A model generated the notes under the pieces. It was given only the letters and a program-made list of their open reading frames with translations. It was not told where the DNA came from and did no database searches. From contig JAAYXN010000298.1 in NCBI GenBank assembly GCA_012515885.1, positions 1 to 6,531 of the forward strand: a DNA stretch of 6,531 nt, given 5' to 3'. Of the stretch, positions 4,699 through 6,531 are shown one piece after another. The stretch's first letter is position 1, and every line of letters begins with the position of its first letter. The stretch comes from Rhodococcus sp. (in: high G+C Gram-positive bacteria). GTDB taxonomy: Bacteria > Actinomycetota > Actinomycetes > Mycobacteriales > Mycobacteriaceae. Both the position numbers and the translations under genes were made by a program.

Positions 4699-6213
4699 TT
4701 AGTGCCTGGGCTTGCGCGCGTTGACGATCGCTGTCGCGTCGTCGGTGAGGGGGCTGCGGGCGGTGAGGTGATGCCCGTCGATGTCGATGACGGCGGTGTG
4801 GATCGGTCGGAGGCTTCGTACGATCTTCTTGATCGATGTCCCGGTCACGTATTGGAGGTCGCGCGCTACGGCTAGTGCGGCGAACACGATGGTCAGGTGG
4901 GCTTCGATCGAGTCGCGGGTGCGGTGGTAGATCGGGCGGGCACGGAGGTCGGACTTGGCCATTCGGAATGACTGTTCGACCTGCCAGAGATCCCGGTACG
5001 CTGCGACGACGGCATGCCCGTCCATGGATGTCGGTGCGATGTTGGTGACGTATCCCTTGTAGCCGGCCGCGGCTCGAGCGCGCTCGATCGACTGCTCGTC
5101 GAGTCCGATGTGTTGGCCGGTGACTTTTACGAACCGTTGTTTGCGTAGGGGTTCGTCTTTGTCCATGACGCGTTGGGCGCGTTCGATCTGCGCGTTGAGT
5201 GTGCGGTTGTCTCGCTGATCGCGTTTCCACAGGTAGTGCCACACCACTCGCCGATCACGCCGATCCTTGCCAGTGCCCATTGGGCGGGTCAGTTCGACGA
5301 CGCCGTTGTCGGCGGTGTAGTTGCCGCGTTCACCGAAGTGCTCTTCGAGTTCCTTCGGTGCCTTCGACGTGCGCGAGCCGACGATGAACTTCAGGCCGGC
5401 GTCCTCGAGGGCGTTGAGGTTCGCCGCCGAGAGCATACCGGCGTCGGCGACAACGACCATGTCGGCGATCCGGTGGCGCTCGATGAACCCGGTGATGACG
5501 GGGATCAGGGTCTTCGTCTCGGCCTTGTTGCCTTCGAAGACGTGCAGGTCAAGAGGGAATCCGTTGCGCGCCACCAGCAGCCCGACTGTGATCTGGGGAT
5601 CGACTCGGCGTTCTTTACTCATCCCCACTTTACGGAGTGCGTCTTCGTGCTCGGCCTCGAAGTAGAGCGTGGTCAGGTCATAGAGCACCATCGCCACGCC
5701 AGGACCACCGTCGGCGGTCACGTGGGCCAGGCATGCCGCAGACAGATCCCGGCGATAGTCACGCTCGACGCAGCGCCCGAGGGCACGTTTGATACTCGAC
5801 AGGTGCGGCGCGTCGATGCCGATCTCGTGCAGGACTCGAATCGTGTCGACCTTGCTTGCTGGCTCGACGAGCCGAGCGCAGACCAACGCCCGGAACGTCG
5901 TATCGTCGACGATGTCGAACCCGACTCGCTGGTAGGCGTCGATCAGGGTGGTCCACAGCAACTCGCTCGAGTGCTTTGCGATCACCGCCTCACCGACGGA
6001 TCGAACCTTCTCCGTGGGCGGCAAGTCGAGATCCAGGTGTTCCTGACCTGCGTTGATACGAGATCTCGCGGTCGCGACCAGTGCGGCGAGCTCAGCATCG
6101 GTATGGGCCGATCCGATGTGTTCGACGATCGTGCGACGGCCGTTCACAGTCTGAGCGATCTGGACCGCAGTCGCTCCTGAAGCCGTCTTCACCTTGCGCA
6201 CATACGGAGCCAC
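4699..6213 (-). CDS. IS1634-family DDE transposase
   Basis: This 504-residue transposase cuts and pastes the element that carries it. The N-terminus MAPYVRKVKTASGATAVQI is characteristic of the family. The RNase H-like core supplies the catalytic triad: Asp179 in VLYDLTTLYFE, Asp257 in VVVADAGMLS and Glu413 in YRDLWQVEQSFRMAK. Glu413 is followed six residues later by Lys420, as in the YREK signature of IS4-related families. No frameshift or internal stop is seen, and length is normal. The GTG start fits the family N-terminus. It has no ribosome site, but a TATCGT box lies six bases upstream, which would suit leaderless transcription from inside the IS end. Downstream, a long hairpin at the left IS end may stop transcription before the interrupted HhH gene. 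The long plus-strand frame at 5173-6180 is only its antisense shadow. Confidence 0.95.
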   Translation of the reverse strand: MAPYVRKVKTASGATAVQIAQTVNGRRTIVEHIGSAHTDAELAALVATARSRINAGQEHLDLDLPPTEKVRSVGEAVIAKHSSELLWTTLIDAYQRVGFDIVDDTTFRALVCARLVEPASKVDTIRVLHEIGIDAPHLSSIKRALGRCVERDYRRDLSAACLAHVTADGGPGVAMVLYDLTTLYFEAEHEDALRKVGMSKERRVDPQITVGLLVARNGFPLDLHVFEGNKAETKTLIPVITGFIERHRIADMVVVADAGMLSAANLNALEDAGLKFIVGSRTSKAPKELEEHFGERGNYTADNGVVELTRPMGTGKDRRDRRVVWHYLWKRDQRDNRTLNAQIERAQRVMDKDEPLRKQRFVKVTGQHIGLDEQSIERARAAAGYKGYVTNIAPTSMDGHAVVAAYRDLWQVEQSFRMAKSDLRARPIYHRTRDSIEAHLTIVFAALAVARDLQYVTGTSIKKIVRSLRPIHTAVIDIDGHHLTARSPLTDDATAIVNARKPRH

Positions 6214-6225
6214 ATAGAGACGATA
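6214..6225 (-). promoter_or_regulatory. Possible leaderless -10 of the transposase
   Basis: TATCGT (6220-6225) on the minus strand lies six bases before the GTG start at 6213. There is no Shine-Dalgarno sequence and no clear -35; the -35 position falls inside the right-end hairpin. Poor promoters are usual for transposase genes. Confidence 0.3.
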
Positions 6226-6234
6226 GCCCAGGAT

Positions 6235-6257
6235 TTAGTGCTCGGATTCAGCACTAA
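6235..6257. repeat. Hairpin at the right IS end
   Basis: TTAGTGCT (6235-6242) and AGCACTAA (6250-6257) form a perfect eight-base stem around a seven-base loop. The minus-strand loop GAATCCG corresponds to the ATCCG of the left-end arms, so both IS ends are palindromes of related sequence. It marks the likely right boundary. Confidence 0.75.
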
Positions 6258-6531
6258 GAAACACCCTGACCTGCACATCTCTGCGGCCGAACCCCGAAAT
6301 CAGCATCAAGAGGTCCAACTCAGGCCTGACGCCGAACCACCGATCCGCACTTCTGGGTGGCCGGCGATCGTTGGCGGCATCCTCCGCGGCGGGATTCTGC
6401 GGGTGCTTCCGCCGTGGCTCGGCTCGCCGATCAATCCGAGGGCGGACAAGGAGGAGATCGAGCGTCGCCTGCGCGAGAAGCAGGAACAGGAACAAGCCGA
6501 GAGGGAGGCGAAGGAAGAACTCCAACGCCTA
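6238..6531 (+). CDS. Coiled-coil protein of unknown function, partial (runs off the window)
   Basis: An open frame of 98 codons reaches the right edge without a stop. It begins VLGFSTKKHPDL and passes through a Pro/Gly/hydrophobic segment (about 38-63, with GGILRGGILR). It ends in a Glu/Lys/Arg/Gln-rich heptad-like stretch (69-98) that should form a coiled coil. Third codon positions are mostly G or C, and the minus-strand frame opposite is Leu/Phe-rich only because it is antisense to Glu/Lys codons. The GTG at 6238 has CAGGA four bases upstream, but it lies inside the right-end hairpin of the IS. The native start may therefore have been removed and replaced by one from the IS. A GTG at 6403 is an alternative. 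I do not recognise the family. Confidence 0.55.
   Translation, partial: MLGFSTKKHPDLHISAAEPRNQHQEVQLRPDAEPPIRTSGWPAIVGGILRGGILRVLPPWLGSPINPRADKEEIERRLREKQEQEQAEREAKEELQRL

Larger units (their letters stand above)
4633..6258 (-). mobile_element. IS1634-family insertion sequence (about 1.6 kb)
   Basis: One full-length transposase gene is flanked by ends that each form a hairpin and share sequence. Reading inwards, the left end is CAGAGTGCGTTGATCCG and the right end is CTTAGTGCTGAATCCGAGC. They align over AGTGC, TGA and TCCG with small gaps. The boundaries are set by these repeats and by where the HhH gene breaks off (4632). They are accurate to only a few bases, and I could not find a target-site duplication. 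Size and single-gene layout fit the family. The intact transposase suggests recent arrival and possible mobility. Confidence 0.78.

Noticed and set aside
4586..5242. 218-codon minus-strand frame rich in Arg, Pro and His
   Set aside because: Out-of-frame shadow of the transposase 3' half with low-complexity composition, and it crosses the IS boundary.
5173..6180. 335-codon plus-strand open frame
   Set aside because: It is exactly antisense to the transposase, whose catalytic residues are clear; long antisense frames are common in GC-rich genes.
6235..6525. Minus-strand frame starting with a hydrophobic Leu/Phe-rich stretch, resembling a membrane protein
   Set aside because: The hydrophobic stretch is what Glu/Lys-rich coiled-coil codons give when read antisense; the plus frame has the better codon pattern.
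1..6531. CRISPR array, tRNA gene, toxin-antitoxin pair or phage-defence cluster
   Set aside because: No regularly spaced repeats, no tRNA-like cloverleaf and no matching protein motifs were found on either strand.

Overview
The window is high-GC DNA with a strong G/C bias at third codon positions. It carries an Lsr2 nucleoid protein, a secreted-type class-2 lipase relative, and an rRNA leader with a boxA directly followed by GAGAACT. Together these point to a mycolate-type actinobacterium (Mycobacteriales/Corynebacteriales; Rhodococcus or Gordonia are plausible, but the genus is a guess).

Reading left to right: bases 1 to about 350 are the promoter and leader of an rRNA operon read on the minus strand, with the 16S gene just off the left edge. 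The leader has two sigma-70-type promoters, a boxA antitermination site and a short processing-type hairpin. Just upstream of this operon, on the same strand, is an alpha/beta hydrolase (lipase class 2/EstA type, 533-1303) that lacks a signal peptide. It abuts a badly decayed IS3-family element (1326-1651) with frameshifts and internal deletions. After a 300-base gap holding a perfect hairpin comes a plus-strand gene for a secreted protein of unknown family (1956-2867), converging on lsr2 (3051-3386, minus).

From about 3390 to 4017 no gene can be established. This stretch is partly A/T-richer and holds one doubtful reading frame and a 17-base dyad overlapping a possible orphan promoter. Next is a helix-hairpin-helix (HhH-GPD-like) gene read on the minus strand (4018-4632). 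It is broken twice: by a frameshift near 4517, and at its 5' end by an IS1634-family insertion sequence. That element (about 4633-6258) carries an apparently intact 504-residue DDE transposase and has palindromic ends with related sequence. Right of it a plus-strand frame encoding a charged coiled-coil protein runs off the window; its best start codon lies inside the IS end.

Overall this is an accessory stretch beside an rRNA operon, shaped by at least two IS events that truncated neighbouring genes. The genes do not form an obvious pathway. I found no coherent new multi-gene system; the notable items are the IS-generated gene edges, the IS terminal hairpins, the rRNA leader with a duplicated -35-like block, and the orphan dyad/promoter.
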